This document shows, in pieces, positions 24,700 to 37,658 of a stretch of DNA of 64,000 bases; the stretch's first letter is position 1, and each line of letters begins with the position of its first letter. A model generated the notes under the pieces. The model saw only the letters and a program-made list of their open reading frames with translations. It searched no databases and had not been told where the DNA came from. The position numbers were made by a program, and so were the translations under genes. The DNA is taken from assembly GCF_002078875.1 (NCBI RefSeq), contig NC_034410.1, forward strand, positions 77,654,661 through 77,718,660. Reading direction: 5' to 3'. This stretch comes from Numida meleagris. Its lineage: Eukaryota; Chordata; Aves; Galliformes; Numididae.

Positions 24700-25095
24700 T
24701 CATAGGATAATAGTGCAATTCAGATTGGAGGGGACCTCAAGAGGTCAGCTTCTGCAGGGTCAAAAGCTGCTGACTCTCAAAGCAGAGTCAGCTATGAGTT
24801 CAGACTCATGTTTCTGAGGGTTTTATCCAGTCTGGTATTGCAAATGTACATGAATGAATACTACACACAACTTCCCCAGGTGATCAGATCCACTGCTAAA
24901 ATGTCCTCGGAGTGAATAAACCCTATATTATATTCAGTCTGAAATTCTCTTGCTTCAACTTATGCTGTTGTTTCTCATCCTATTACCACTGTGAAAAGCT
25001 TGTCTCCACCTCATGGGTACCAACTGATACCCAAAGACACCTCTTCTCCAGGCTGAACAAGTCACATTCCCTCAGCCTCTACTCATATGACATGT
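24700..25095 (-). mobile_element. Diverged CR1 LINE fragment
   Basis: The plus strand reads CATAGGATAATAGTGCAATTCAGATTGGAGGGGACCTCAAGAGGTC, an old tail and 3' terminus in complement. It continues to CACCTCTTCTCCAGGCTGAACAAGTCACATTCCCTCAGCCTCTACTCATATGACATG, the conserved end of ORF2. The region between is poorly matched. It is an older subfamily than the 23891 copy. Confidence 0.75.
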
Positions 25096-27184
25096 TCTTC
25101 TTCAACAGTTTGAACTAGGACTAGAATGAGTGAGCTCTTCTCACTTATCATTCAGGGAACTTTTAGAACCTACTTAGAGGTAGGAAATTCCACTTAACAG
25201 ACCACATACAGTTTAAGTACTGCACTGATGAATGAATGAGCCCCTATGGGAAAGTAAGCTTGTCTATTTTATCTTTAGGAAAGAATGGGAAAAAAAAATG
25301 ATTAGAGTACCCTAGCAAGATTTTCAGAGATAAAATCCTAAGACTATTAGGGAAGATGAACTCACTGAACACTAAATTTTTGAAAGCTTTGTGCCTCTTA
25401 CCAATTTAAACTGTGTGCACATGTTTCTCATTTTTTTCATTACACAAGCTAGATTTTAAAGACATTAATTGTATTAGAGGTATTATCTCAGTTCAACTAA
25501 AATACTCACTCAGAAGTAACTGCATCCTGCTAATACTTTATATATTTGTTAAATTCTGAGTAGCTTTAGCAATTCCAGCTCTTTACCGGTTGACTGTAGG
25601 ATAAATTTAGTATATTATTGATATATATTCATTGTGATAGTTCATCTCCATCTCACACAGATATTTAGTTACTCAATGTTTATCTTCAGTTAGCAAAACT
25701 TTTAGTTAGCCATCATTAGCTCTTAAGTGTGAAATATTACTATATTTTCCACTGTTTCTTCTACAAAATAAAGTATTTTTTTTTCCCTTAGTTCTAGAAA
25801 CAGTGAAATAGTAGTATAGAGAACAAGTACGCTGAAATCTTAGGTATAAAACTACAGTTTTACAGGATATGAAGGGCCTTTTTCTCCTATGGCATATTGC
25901 TCAAAGACAAAGGATGAAAGAATATCACGCCCCATGTCCCACATACACCCTATTGTACTGAGAGCATGGGATACAGGGCATGTAAATCTCATCACAATTC
26001 AACTTCGAGCATGTAAAAGTAGGCATTATAAACAAATTGGTTTTCATTGTAATGGAGTAAGAATGCAATTTGGTTGTTTGTATTGAAGCTTTGATGAGCT
26101 TTTGCCTAAGCAGCTCTATCCAGTCTTGAGTGTTATTGAAAGCTATTTATTCCAGTGAGGCCAGGATCACAATTTCTGATACTACCCACACAGCAAAAGA
26201 ATCAGTAATGGAATTATTCATGCCAGTATGGTCCAATAAACAGCCCAATGCCCTTGATAACAACCTGCTTTAGAGTTCTGGTTTCAGAATTCAGGGTGGA
26301 TCATGGGAAATGCCTAAGGACACATACGGACCAAGGTTGTAGATACCCAATTAAAGATGAACTCGCTCAAGCATTTCCTACTCTGAGGACACCACTAAGG
26401 CACATCCACGCATGCGTTAAGGATAACAAGTCAGCCTCAGAGTGTGTCCTGACTCTCCTGGCATATGACTGACTCCTGATGCAAAATCTGATAGAAAAGC
26501 TAACAGAGACAAGCTTTTCTAATAACCACATAGTTTCTCTCCTTGCAACATTGTTTCACCTGTTTGATCATGACTGTTATTTTCCTCCCGAGCACCCCTT
26601 TTTAGGATATCTCAATTTGTTCACCTTTTTCAGATTACATATAGTACACTTTACTTGCTTTTCATTTTTTATCATCTGAACTTCCATTAGTTTCATTTAA
26701 TCTGTCTTGAAATTGTGGCTTTTCTAATAGAAAACAGTGTTCCAGTCTTACCTTACTTTGTTCTACACAGAAGAGTTACTTGGTATGATTATACCTCCTA
26801 GCTTGGTGCTTATCTCTTTTTGCACTCTCTTGACACTGTTGTGTCAAGTTGTTTCATCATCCTCAGTATCTCTCCCATAGTAGGAATTTGTTGTTCTGCA
26901 TAACTTTCAGAGAGTCACTTCCACTGATCCCATCCTGTCTTTATGCCATAGTTTATTATTATATTACTTTTCAATTGTTTCTACTGAATTACAAACTTTC
27001 ACACTTTTGTCAAAGTCATTCTGTATTTTTTCCCTTCAAAAGTTTAAATGAAGTCAAGTATGCAAAGTCTGTACCATTTTCTCTATCTACAGAGAAGAAG
27101 AATTAGTGGACTTCTGCAAAGGAGATTCTGATTAGATATTCAGAAAAGATCTCAACTGCTAAGAACAGCAGAAGAGTGGGATAG
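25096..27184. other. Gene-free flank with a possible ancient LINE trace
   Basis: No exon is seen. Between about 26530 and 27060 the word order (TGTGGCTTTTCTAATAGAAAACAGTGTTCCAG, then CTTGACACTGTTGTGTCAAG) resembles the complement of the region upstream of the 3' end in very old CR1/L3 elements. The match is too weak for a separate call. Confidence 0.4.
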
Positions 27185-27325
27185 TGTGGGTGTTAAATCT
27201 TCATTGCTAAAGGTCTTTCAGATCAGGATCGACAGGCATCTGTCGGGAATGACATAAGTACTAGTATAGAAGTACTTTATTCCAGTAATGGAATAACTGA
27301 GGTTCCTTCCAGTGATTCTCGACAC
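27185..27325 (+). mobile_element. Ancient CR1 3' end fragment
   Basis: TCAGATCAGGATCGACAGGCATCTGTCGGGAATGAC is close to the old CR1 phrase ACCAGACTGGACAGCCATCTGTCGGGAATGATC. About 60 bases later comes GAGGTTCCTTCCAGTGATTCT, the normal terminus. Order and spacing fit. The fragment is only about 140 bases. Confidence 0.65.
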
Positions 27326-28311
27326 AGAAGACAGCAACAATTCTCTGTAAACACAGAAGGCTGCAAAACAGTTCTCCCACAGAGCAAGTGGAAGAAGTCT
27401 CAATTAAAGAACAAAAGCTACATTTGAATTACATTTCTATATATGGGTCCTTCAAAACTAACTCCTTGCTCCTAGGGAACCCTTAGGAGTCTGAGGTGTC
27501 AAGTGTCTGGAAATAAACATATAAAGTACACAGAAGCTATTTACTGAATTACTTTGAAGTGCAATTTCTATATAAAGGCAGGACATAAAAAAAACGTCTT
27601 TCCATGAAGGTGATTTTTTTTTCCACAAGAGATGTTGTTTCATTTTTTTATATATATAGTTAAAACCATTTAAATGAGATTGAAAAGTTTCATCAACCTT
27701 CTGGAGAAACACAGTACGTACCTCTGGGTGTTTGCATTCTCTCTCAGACTTCACCTTTGAGTCTTAGTGTGCATTTGAGTAGAAGTGGCAAAAAGCTTTC
27801 ACGGCTTTCATAGGGATACTCTCTGAGGAACAAGAGTAAAATAAACTTAACACTTATCATGATAACTACCATGCAGCAACTAAGATGTGGGTCAAATTCA
27901 GCAGGGCAGTGGAAGGAAATAGCAGTCTGTCCTCAACAGCTGGTAACTCTTCAGGTGCTGAACCTCATTCCTATTCTCTAATTTCTGCAAAATAGCCTTG
28001 GGCTTTTGAAAACAGTAATTCATAACCTGTGAACATTATTCAAACAAAGTTCCCTCAGGGGTCCAGAAGTCAATTTCTATTTCACAGTCACTTGTTTCTC
28101 TCTAGGAAAAAGGGACTATTTTATATGGTTAGTTCTTGTAACATTGTGAAATGTGTTAAGGCAAGCAATAAACATCTTAAGTGTAGCAGCAAGTAACAAA
28201 ATATTAACAATCTTTTAGCCAGTTTGTTCATAACGTAATGACAACTAAAATAATTGTAATTATTTTAATCATTGCAAATTATTGAAATTTTTGAAACCAT
28301 TTGCAAAAATC

Positions 28312-28331
28312 TTTTTTTTTTTTTTTTTTTT
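28312..28331 (+). repeat. Poly(T) run of 20
   Basis: Twenty uninterrupted T residues, facing an A run about 120 bases downstream. Confidence 0.95.
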
Positions 28332-28449
28332 CTGGGATCTCAAATGTACAGGGATCCTTCACTGTAAACTCTGGAGCAAGGAAGACATGCCAAAGACCAA
28401 AGGAATACTGTTTACAAATTTATAAAATTCTGAGAAAGCATGCTTGTTT

Positions 28450-28471
28450 AAAAAAAAAAAAAAAAAAAAAA
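28450..28471 (+). repeat. Poly(A) run of 22
   Basis: Twenty-two uninterrupted A residues, complementary to the T run at 28312-28331. Confidence 0.95.
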
Positions 28472-29461
28472 GCTTTTTCCAGATACTTACATAAGCAAAG
28501 TAAAATACAATACTGTAGTCTGAAATAGTAGGTACAAAATGTGACTTTTTACATCTTACCAATTCTATCTAAAAATTGTTTTATTTTGTTTAAAAAGAAT
28601 TGATTCCCAAACATACGATTGAGATCAGCCAGAACAATTGCATGCAGTGTTGCTATAGAAGAGCCCAACTACAAGATTTTGAAACCACACTGGAAATAGA
28701 TGAACACACAGAGGAGAGCAAGTTTCTAAAATAAAGCTAACAGTTTTGGAATCAGGCTCTTCTCAGGTCGTCGGAAATCTCAGTGCAATTGCCCTAGCTG
28801 TGTTTAAATCCTCAGGCCATTTTCCTAACAGAATTGTAATGCTATTAAATAATGAACATGACAAATATATGCACATTTATATAAGTAATTTAGAATATAA
28901 TCCAGGAAAGCTTATTTTAGTTTTGAAGCTAAACTCTAAACAACTTCAAATGTTGATCTTTCAGGTTGCAGTTAGTATTTGTAAGTCGTGTTCTGAAAGC
29001 CACTTTTCCCAATCTAATGGAGGAACTGATGTCCTGCTTGTGAACTGCTGTGGGAAGTCCCAGGGACCTCTGGAAAGCTAAACTGAACAAATAAACAGCT
29101 TTACATAGTAGCAACAACAACAATAAGTCATACTCTTCTTCCCACTCTGCTGCCCAATGACATTCTGCTTATGAAGGTGCTGCCAGTGCTGATAGATCTT
29201 AACAAATGCAGGGGCTGACAGTCTCACAGAATCTCAGCTCAGCTGTTATTTTGCATGTGAAAGGTTAGCTTAAAAACAAGAAAATAAAATTACCACAAGG
29301 AGATCTACCAAAAGTCCAATGGTGCACAATGACATATCTGACACAGTCAAGCAGCCTTAAGTAAGCAAAACTACTTTGCAGCAGAAGAGTGCCTGCTGAG
29401 TAAAATAGGGTTGGGAGGTACAAGAAGTGCAGTAAGACAGCGTTAAGAAATAATGTATGTA

Positions 29462-30020
29462 GGTCAGTCTGAAAGTAATATCTCTTACTTACTTCCATGG
29501 AAATTACAACAGATACAAAGAGGGCAATAACACTGCTTAATACAGCAAATTCTCAGTTGCAAAACACTCTTTTTCAGTGCAGTCACCACCATTAACTATG
29601 CATTTTCACCAGCAATGAACAAGTACCTGCATGCCGTGCTCATAAAAATCTGCATGGCAGTCTGGAACACGGCCCTTCTTTCACGTAACTGTGGCCACTG
29701 CTGAAACGCACCACCCACTGCCTCACTGTGCTCACATCCACTGTTTGGTCTCCAGATAAATTCAGCAAGCATTGATGAATGTCAGCTGGTGCCATTTTTA
29801 TGCGTGGAGAAATTCAATGACACACTTTTGCTCCATGTACTGTCATGTCAGACGCCATTCTGTCAGACTGCCCCTCTGCAGCCATCTGTCACATGGCAAC
29901 AAAATGTAACAGAATACTGACGGGAAGGTTCAACCTCTACTGCCATACCATCAACACCCACCTGTGACATCATGGGCCAACATCATAAAATAGGAGGCAT
30001 TACTTTCAGAGCAGCCCGCA
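29462..30020 (-). mobile_element. Galluhop-like mariner, internally deleted copy
   Basis: The ends carry CTGAAAGTAAT-type inverted repeats (left GGTCAGTCTGAAAGTAATAT; right, in complement, GGGCTGCTCTGAAAGTAATG). They are flanked by TA on both sides (29460-29461 and 30021-30022), the mariner target. On the minus strand the transposase N-terminus is readable: MEQKCVIEFLHA, a one-base slip, then MAPADIHQCLLNLSG and the helix-turn-helix segment GDQTVDVSTVRQWVVRF. This jumps to the extreme C-terminus (FYEHGMQVLVHCW, then an EK end). The central catalytic D,D region is absent: the copy is about 560 bases, against about 1.2-1.3 kb for a full Galluhop. It is not autonomous. Confidence 0.88.
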
Positions 30021-30022
30021 TA

Positions 30023-33000
30023 ATAGAGAAAGCACATATTAGAAATCTCTTTGATCTCAAAAACTTAACATGGAAGAGACTGAGTAACTTATCAGCTTAT
30101 TCTTGCTACCAATTTGAAAAGTCACCAGTACTGGATTCCTGAGCATGGGACTCAGCTCACCAGACCAGTGATCATAAGGAACACTTAGAGAAAGGATACT
30201 GAGCCACTAGCAATTACACCATCATTTCAAGACAAAAAATTGCTGATGACCTTAACTGCAGCCAGCTGCAGATGGTGAAGTACATGGAGTTAGCTTGGTT
30301 AGATGCTTCTGCCAAGAATGTTTTTTAACCTAGAAATAGATATTGACTAGGCTTGTGTGCTTGTGCACCGCATCTTCTTGCTGCTTTATCTGTTCCTGCT
30401 CCACAGCACTTGTGCGAAATACAGAAATCACTGCAGAAAAACACTGACTTAGGATGGCCAAGGCATCTCATAGACAAGGAAGATCAACCAGTTTCACAAT
30501 GAAATATGAAATGTCTGGGTGCTATAGCAGAACAGGCATTGGCTATTAGAAACTACTATATTTTACCCATTAGAGAAAATCTTTTCATATCAAAGCACAG
30601 AGCGGACTGGAAATCCCTGACACGCGAAAGGCAGAAAAGCCATCAGCTAGCTAACTGCACAGAATGAGAAAAGATCTCCTGTCTAACCTCACTATATGTA
30701 ACTTTCTTTTATTTTCACCACTCCTTTCTTCAACAAAAACTTGAGACATTTACAGCTATAAAGTTTACTTTGATGAATGTGGAAATCAAAGCACTCTGGA
30801 GGCTACGAATAACTTTTATTTTTATCTTACCGTACTGAAGAATGATTTTATCTGTATCATATCATCTCAGAAGAGTGCAGTGATTCCACAAATTTGGGTG
30901 CTGCAAGACCTTTTTTCTGAGATTTAGAAAGCATTTTCCATCAGCAACTGTACTTGCTTGTCGGGGAGCTGGTGTCACCAGTTTCCCTAAGGGACGTGGG
31001 ATCCCAAGGGTTATACTCCTTGCTCAAAGCCCATATGTTCCAAGAAGCTGTTTGAGTAATCCACAATTCAGTCAATACAATCTTTAATTGATCTGTGCTG
31101 TATTGCTGGAAAACAATAATGCAAACATCAGTGTTCAGGCACTGTGGATATGACATCTCCACATTCTGTAGCAGGAGAACATAAGCAAGGCTGTCACATG
31201 GAGAGCAGTCTACATTAGGAAAAAAACAGCAGTCTGTTATTCTGAGGTTCCTATTAGCTTGTAGATTCCTTGGTGGCTTGTTTTTTAGCTTTAGCTGGCT
31301 GGTATGTTTTGCTATAAAATACCGCATTTTTTATATTTTTTTTTCTGGACATGTGTTCACTCCCAAACTCATTTTCAAATTCCATTGAAGAATCTTAGCA
31401 GCAAAGGTTGATGGAACTATTTTTATTCTATTCATCTCATTGATTTTTACAGGAAAATTTTATTTTTACCAGTAGTATGAATATTCATTATCTAGCCAGG
31501 ATGAATTAAGCAACTGCAAAAGACTGATAAATTAATATATTCAAGTAAAAGGAAGTATTACTTTCAGGCTACAAGCATTTGCCTTAGATGGAACAGGCAT
31601 CAGATACTGGAAGCAGCAGAGGCTTCTTCCATCGTTAAAAGAAGTTATTTTAAGCCTTTAAATTCAGGAGGTGAAATCATTGTACTGGTCTGGCAACAGT
31701 TAAACATGAGACCCCATAGGACAAATAGATCAGATAATTCTGAACAAATAGAGACAGCCTAATAAGTAAATTGCATGCAGCAGCACAAAGGAGTTGCTTT
31801 AATGGATTTTGGAAGAGGTTTTGTTTAGGGGAGTGATTGATGAAGATGTACTTGAACCGTGAAGATGTATTTACTGCTTCGTCTATGTAGCTGTGGATGA
31901 AATATGTACAGATGAGCTGTACCCACCTACAGCAAAGAGAGAGTATGACACAGAGCTTATATTTTTCTCATCAACAATTGATTTTTCTTCTATTAAAAGA
32001 AAATAAGAAATTGGAAAATACATACTTTTTAAAAAAACTGTGCAGAGTTCCAATAAGTGCATAAACTGAAGTAAATTAAAAGTTGCAGAAATGCTGCAAA
32101 TATTAAATCCCAAAATACAGAGCTATTCTGTACTTCCTCTAAAATGACAAAGAAAACACATAAGGAAAAAAAGATTGGAAAAATCTTTAAAAGAGAGGTT
32201 CTTCTTATACATTACCCAAAAACTAAGGCATTTTTTCTTCCTGGGCACAGCTCTGTAACTGCATTACATTCTGCAGAGTGGTAGATTGTGAACTCTTAGT
32301 AAAATAATCTTGTTCCATGCCCAGTATTTCCAAGCATCATAACTTCATAGCACAGCATCACTTTTTTCACTTGATTCTCCTTCAAGTATTGACATAGAAG
32401 ATAGAAATATTTACACATCTTAGAAACCATCAGCTTTCAATTGGCTACCAACAAACTTCACAATATTAGTAAAATGTTACATAGTTTTACTGGAGAAGTC
32501 TTAAACTAAAACCAGCTTTCTTTTCCCTTATATGTTTCTAAAAGAACATGGGGTTCACCACTCATCAGCTATGAAGTTCTATACTTTCACGTATGGTAAA
32601 TTCTTCGTAGAGGCGTATGCATATAAAGACAAAAAGGGCAAAAGCTACAGGTGATGATTTCACAAGCGTTCAGAGGAGAGGAAAAAAAATACAAATTGTC
32701 CCATCTCTTTTTCTAGCAGAACTTTAACTTCAGAAAAAAAGAGTTTTCCAATTCCCTTTCTCCTTCCCATTTTTTTTCTTCTCCAAAAGCATCTGAACAA
32801 ATCCCACATGAAAAAACAAATAATATAGCTCAATGTGTAACATTATTTTTAACTTAGTTTGCCTAGTTTCTCCTTGGAAAACGCTGAGGTATGAGGAATA
32901 ATATCATATTTCTCTTTTTGTATAAATTTCAGAAGTTTATTTCTTTGATTCATTGTTTTCCTCCTTATACAGAGATTAAATGAATATGGTAACTGTCAAA

Positions 33001-33071
33001 CATAAATTAAAGATTATTTCCAATTAACTACATTCAGTTGGGAAACAGCATGATGGTAGATTACTGATTTT
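30023..33071. other. Gene-free flank
   Basis: AT-rich sequence with no recognisable repeat or exon. The longest frame (30941-31327 minus, 128 codons) has no motif. Confidence 0.6.
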
Positions 33072-33415
33072 TCATAGAATCATAGAATCATTAAGGTTGG
33101 AAGGACCAATAAGATCATCTAGTCCTACTATCAACCCATTCCTGTGACTGCTCTAGACCAAGTCACTTTGTGCCTCATTTGCCCTTCCCTTGAACACATC
33201 CAGGGTCTGTGACTCCAGCACCTCTCTGGGCAACCTGTTCCAATACCTCACCACTCTTTCTAAGAAGAAATTTTTCCTTATATCCAACTTGAACATCCCT
33301 GTTGCAACTTAAAGCCATTATCTCCCACCCTCTTGCTGATACCCAGTAGAAGAGGGCAAACCCCACCTCCTCACAACCTCCTTTCAGGTCGTTGTAGAGA
33401 GGGATGAGGTCCCAT
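33072..33415 (-). mobile_element. CR1 LINE 3' end
   Basis: It begins with the complement of the tail (CATAGAATCATAGAATCATTAAGGTTGGAAGGACC). It continues with CTCCAGCACCTCTCTGGGCAACCTGTTCC and ends in the 3' UTR near GTAGAGAGGGATGAGGTC. A moderately young subfamily with few gaps. Confidence 0.9.
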
Positions 33416-33518
33416 CATTTCTCTCTGTGAATTTCATGTTTAGTAAATGGGAGTTTTAAAAAGGAATGGCACGTATCTGTTTTCTGAAGACTATAAATAT
33501 CTAATGTGTGATAGTCAA

Positions 33519-33786
33519 GTGGGTGGGGCCAGGCTCTTTTCACCAGCACCCAGTGACAGAACAGGGGCAATGGGCAAAAACTGGAACACAGGAAGTTCCA
33601 AACAAACATGAGGAAAAACTTCTTTGAGGATGACAGAACACTGTGCGCGCTGCCCAGTGAGGTTGTGGAGTTTCCTTCTCTGGGGATATTCAAAAACCTC
33701 CTGAACACTTTTCTGCGCAACCCACTCTAGAGAACCTGCTTTAGATGATCTTCAGAGGCCCCTACCAACTTGACTAATTGTTCTGG
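33519..33786 (+). mobile_element. CR1 LINE 3' end, opposite orientation to its neighbour
   Basis: It starts near GTGGGGCCAGGCTCTTTTCACC. It passes CTGCCCAGTGAGGTTGTGGAGTTTCCTTCTCTGGGG and ends at GATGATCTTCAGAGGCCCCTACCAACTTGACTA, a sense-strand CR1 terminus of the kind ending in CTATTCTGTG. It lies about 100 bases from the minus-strand copy at 33072, so the truncated 5' ends face each other. Confidence 0.85.
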
Positions 33787-36700
33787 TTTTGCTTAGTCAG
33801 CATTTTGGAGATGTAGTGTTCAGTTAACAAAGACCACTGTTAAAACAATTTTTTTAACTTCTGTGTGTTTTTTTCCTAAATAAACACATGTAGCTTCACA
33901 TGTATCATAGTAGCAAAACTTCTGTATATCAACAGTGTAGCCTAATTCTTAAGAGACCTCAGCTTGCAGTTTGTCAACTGGTCATATGTAGTAGAAATGT
34001 GCTGTTCCTTCTCTCCGAAAGCTTTGATTCTGGCACTGCTTTCTGTCTCCTATAGAACTAACTTTGAACAAACTCAAGTGTTGTATGGAGCAGTGAATGT
34101 GTTCCCTTTCCTACCACAGGACTCCAAAATAACAAGAGTGAAATACCACATATTAGAAGAACCAGAACATGAAAAACACACTGTCTGGAATATGTGAGAA
34201 AGGAGGTGGCTGAAGTGATGCTAGTATGACATTTAACTCCCATGGCCATTTTCATACCTTTGCTGTTGCTGGTTTGGACAGACTCACACTCTTCCCTAAG
34301 CTCTAAGCAGATGTATTCAAAACTGAAGAAAGTCAGTAACAAAATGCACTTGGATGATCTCACACAACTAAACAGAGCAGTCTCCCATTGTTTTCACAAA
34401 GTACTCTGGGAACATATGCTATCCATTTCCCAAATATTACTAACATTTTGCGGAATAATGCTGAAACCATGGGAAACTGTGGCTGCTGAAACCATCTCCA
34501 CCAGACTGTTTACGCGATGTATGGACAGCTGCAAGACTGGTGCTTTTTTAAACTGACTGTCTCAAAAAAAAGCTGTGAGGCAAACACGAAACAGGAATAG
34601 GAATGAAAAGTGGCAAAGGCTGAGGAAAAAAAAAGTGTATGAGCCCTGAATAGACCTGCCACAGCTACAGACCTGTAGCAATAAGCAGCCTGTGTGTTAC
34701 ACACTCCCAATTCCTGCCACTCTGGGATGCCTTTGGAGTAGGTAAAGGTAATCCTGCCTCAGGACAATTTCCGACAGGCTTTCCTCACCCTGTTTTTAGA
34801 GATCCTAGAGGTTTTTAAACCTCTATTTAAAGATAAATAATGCACAGACCAAGTGCTAGCAAATAAAACAGATACTGTTGTCATAACCTAAAACTTACCT
34901 CTCCCACTGGAGATTAATTTTCTTCTTGAAACATGGAACAGTGTCTGATAAAATGGATGCAAGGTCTTTACTAACTTGATTTTTCTATTGTATGCTAAAA
35001 CAACTCTGAGAGATGCTCTGAGAGAAATATATCTAGCTTTTGTTCCTCTTTCTCTGAGATACAATCATATCAGTCCACATTTAAAACTTTCTTTTGTATG
35101 TTTTACTCTCTTTTTAGTTCTGGCACCCCTTCATTCATGCAGAAGCAGCCTGTGCTTCACATTAGTCTTTGCAAAGTCTGGCTCACACTCTGAAGTTGTT
35201 GGACTTCTGTGGAAAATGTACAAATAAAGCTTGTAGTAAGTTGTCTATGCCTCCTTCTAACTTTTATTTTTCCAGAGTACTTCTGAGCTGCTTCACTACC
35301 TAATCATTCACTAATTTTGCCTCAATGTCCTCTTCTGTGGGATCATTTAAAACAACTGCCGATGGCTACATTTTGTACCTTGTAATTTGACTGGTTTCTT
35401 TTAATTGTGCTCCGAGTGTTTGCCACACCACTCTAACTCAGGCTGATGGTAGTCATGAACTTCCTCTGGACATTCATTCTTCACCCTAGACATAGCAGTT
35501 TCTCAGCATGGCATTTCAGGCATTTCAGTCCATTAATAAAATTTTTTGAAAGAATAGCTATGTATGAAATATTATTGGCATTGTTACAGATAATCCTATG
35601 ATTACAATGCTATTACGTTTAATTATAAGAAAATTAGAGCTGTAGTAAGTCCCAATCATGTATTACGTATAATATAAACTTATAACTAATAAAATAATGT
35701 TAACAGTAATAGTAAAGATAATATTTATTATATAAGCAATTAATTCATGATGTAAATAGAATGAATTAATGCTTACAATAGCAGTATTCATCCTAATATT
35801 TCCTGGCTTTGCTGTGGTAATACTCCGCTAAATATTGCTTAATTCTTTTCTTTAGAACTTTGTATGTTCTAAAGCTGCTGCAGCTATGAGGTATAAGCCA
35901 TTTGCTTTCTCCCTCCTGTATATGTTGTCCTGCTTGCCAATGTGCCACTCAGTGACAGGTCAATCTTCTTTTAAAAGGCTGTAGCAGACAATAACTGCCC
36001 TTAAGCACTGAGATAGAATTGTAAAAATTGTCTCACCCCAAGTGGGTGATTCCAGAATTGCCTTCACTAGCGTATGGAAATGCTTCTGAACTAGCCAGCT
36101 TATGCCGCATTATATTTTTCAGCTTCCCAGGGAAGACTCCTAGTCTTAGGTAGACAACCTTGTATGGAATTTAGTACTTTCACCTGAGAATTTTTCCTTA
36201 GTTTTCAAAAGCTTTACTCTGCAGAGTGGAGGTAATATTTTTTATTGTATTTTTTACTATATTTCTCTGTCAGTAATATTATTTTAGTTTAATTGAAATT
36301 ATTAACCAATATCTTATTTTCTCTAGTAGCATGATAAAACTTTCTGAAATAAATATGTTAAAGGAGGCTACCCATATGATAAAATCTTCAAAATGCCCAT
36401 AGCACCTACACTGCCTGCCCACTGTCAAGTACCTTCTGTATGCAATAACCCCTGGATGCTCTGCACACCTGACCTCTGCAAGACATCACAGCTCAGCATC
36501 TGCAACCAGCAAGCAGCCCAATCCCTGTGCAGTCTCTGAACACAGGGAAAAGGAACCAAATGTATCACTACAACAGTCTCCACTGCCCAGATCAAACCAA
36601 CGTCTGCAGCCTCTCGCAAAGCTGACTGTTATCACTCACTTCCCTAACTTCTGACCTTGTCTCTCAAACTTTCTCTTCGAATACATGATGATCAACAGAG

Positions 36701-37505
36701 ACGTGCACCATCTGAAACAAGGTATGCCTCTGGTTTGCCTATTAAAGACTAATTTATAGCCTAGTATTGTGTATACTTCTGCAATCAGGAACCATCCAGC
36801 TTCAGAAGGCTCCTTGGAAATGCAGAAAACATTCTTCTCAGCTAGAGAAACAGACACTGTACTGTGTGGCTATGACAGAGAGAGGCTGAGCTCAGGGAAG
36901 AAAGAATAAGGAGTAATTAGGAAATAGGCAAGCGGTTCACCCAACAATCCAATTAATCATCTATTTTCTAAGCCTTATCCTTTTTTTGCACACAATGTCG
37001 TTATTAATTGTCATTTCAAACTACTACTCATTCTCCCAGAAACCATTAAGACTGCTTGAGCCCATGCTCAGAATTTTCCTTTAAGTGACATGTTAATAAG
37101 ATCATGCACATAGTTGTCTGGACTGTGATATTTGAAAAAAAATGAACAATAACATTCGGATTTTAAAAAGAAATGGTTTCAGGTAAATTCAGTGCAGTTA
37201 TTTTCAGAAATTCTGTATAGCTTCTTATTCCTCTCTTTTATGCTTTCAGTATCCAAATCAGTTCAGGATAAATATTTTTCTCTGTTTTCTGTACCAGCTT
37301 TTTCCTTTGTTACCACAACACATCCTTCTTGTTGCTTTTTCCCTCAATTTTCTATCCTTACCCAGAGTTAATTCCTCATCATTAGACAAACAAGCACTGT
37401 ATCTTAGCTTTTTTGACTTTGTTCCTGGGAATTACAAATGTCAAGACATGTTTTCTCTTTCCTCTCTCAAGTGCAGTCTCTGGCTTCAGATTCCTTCTAA
37501 GTAAT
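33787..37505. other. Gene-free flank
   Basis: AT-rich sequence with small unremarkable frames. No exon, repeat body or CpG cluster is seen. Confidence 0.6.
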
Positions 37506-37658
37506 AGGCTGTCCAGGGAAGCAGTAGAGTTGCCATCCCTGGAGGTATTTAAGAGACACGTGGAGGTGGTGCTTAGGAACACAGTTTAGTGGTGGACTTG
37601 GTAGTATAAGTTGATGGCTGGATCTTTTCCAACATAAATGATTCTTTAATTCTGTAAC
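37506..37658 (+). mobile_element. CR1 LINE 3' terminus, about 150 bases
   Basis: GGCTGTCCAGGGAAGCAGTAGAGTTGCCATCCCTGGAGGTATTTAAG is the standard start of the last CR1 segment. GATGGCTGGATCTTTTCCAACATAAATGATTCTTTAATTCTGT is its end with a degenerate tail. Confidence 0.88.

Larger units (their letters stand above)
27326..29461. other. Gene-free flank with paired homopolymers
   Basis: AT-rich sequence. The only structure seen is the T20/A22 pair at 28312-28471. The small frames have no family features. Confidence 0.6.

Noticed and set aside
30941..31327. 128-codon minus frame
   Set aside because: No recognisable domain, composition like the background and no splice or promoter support.
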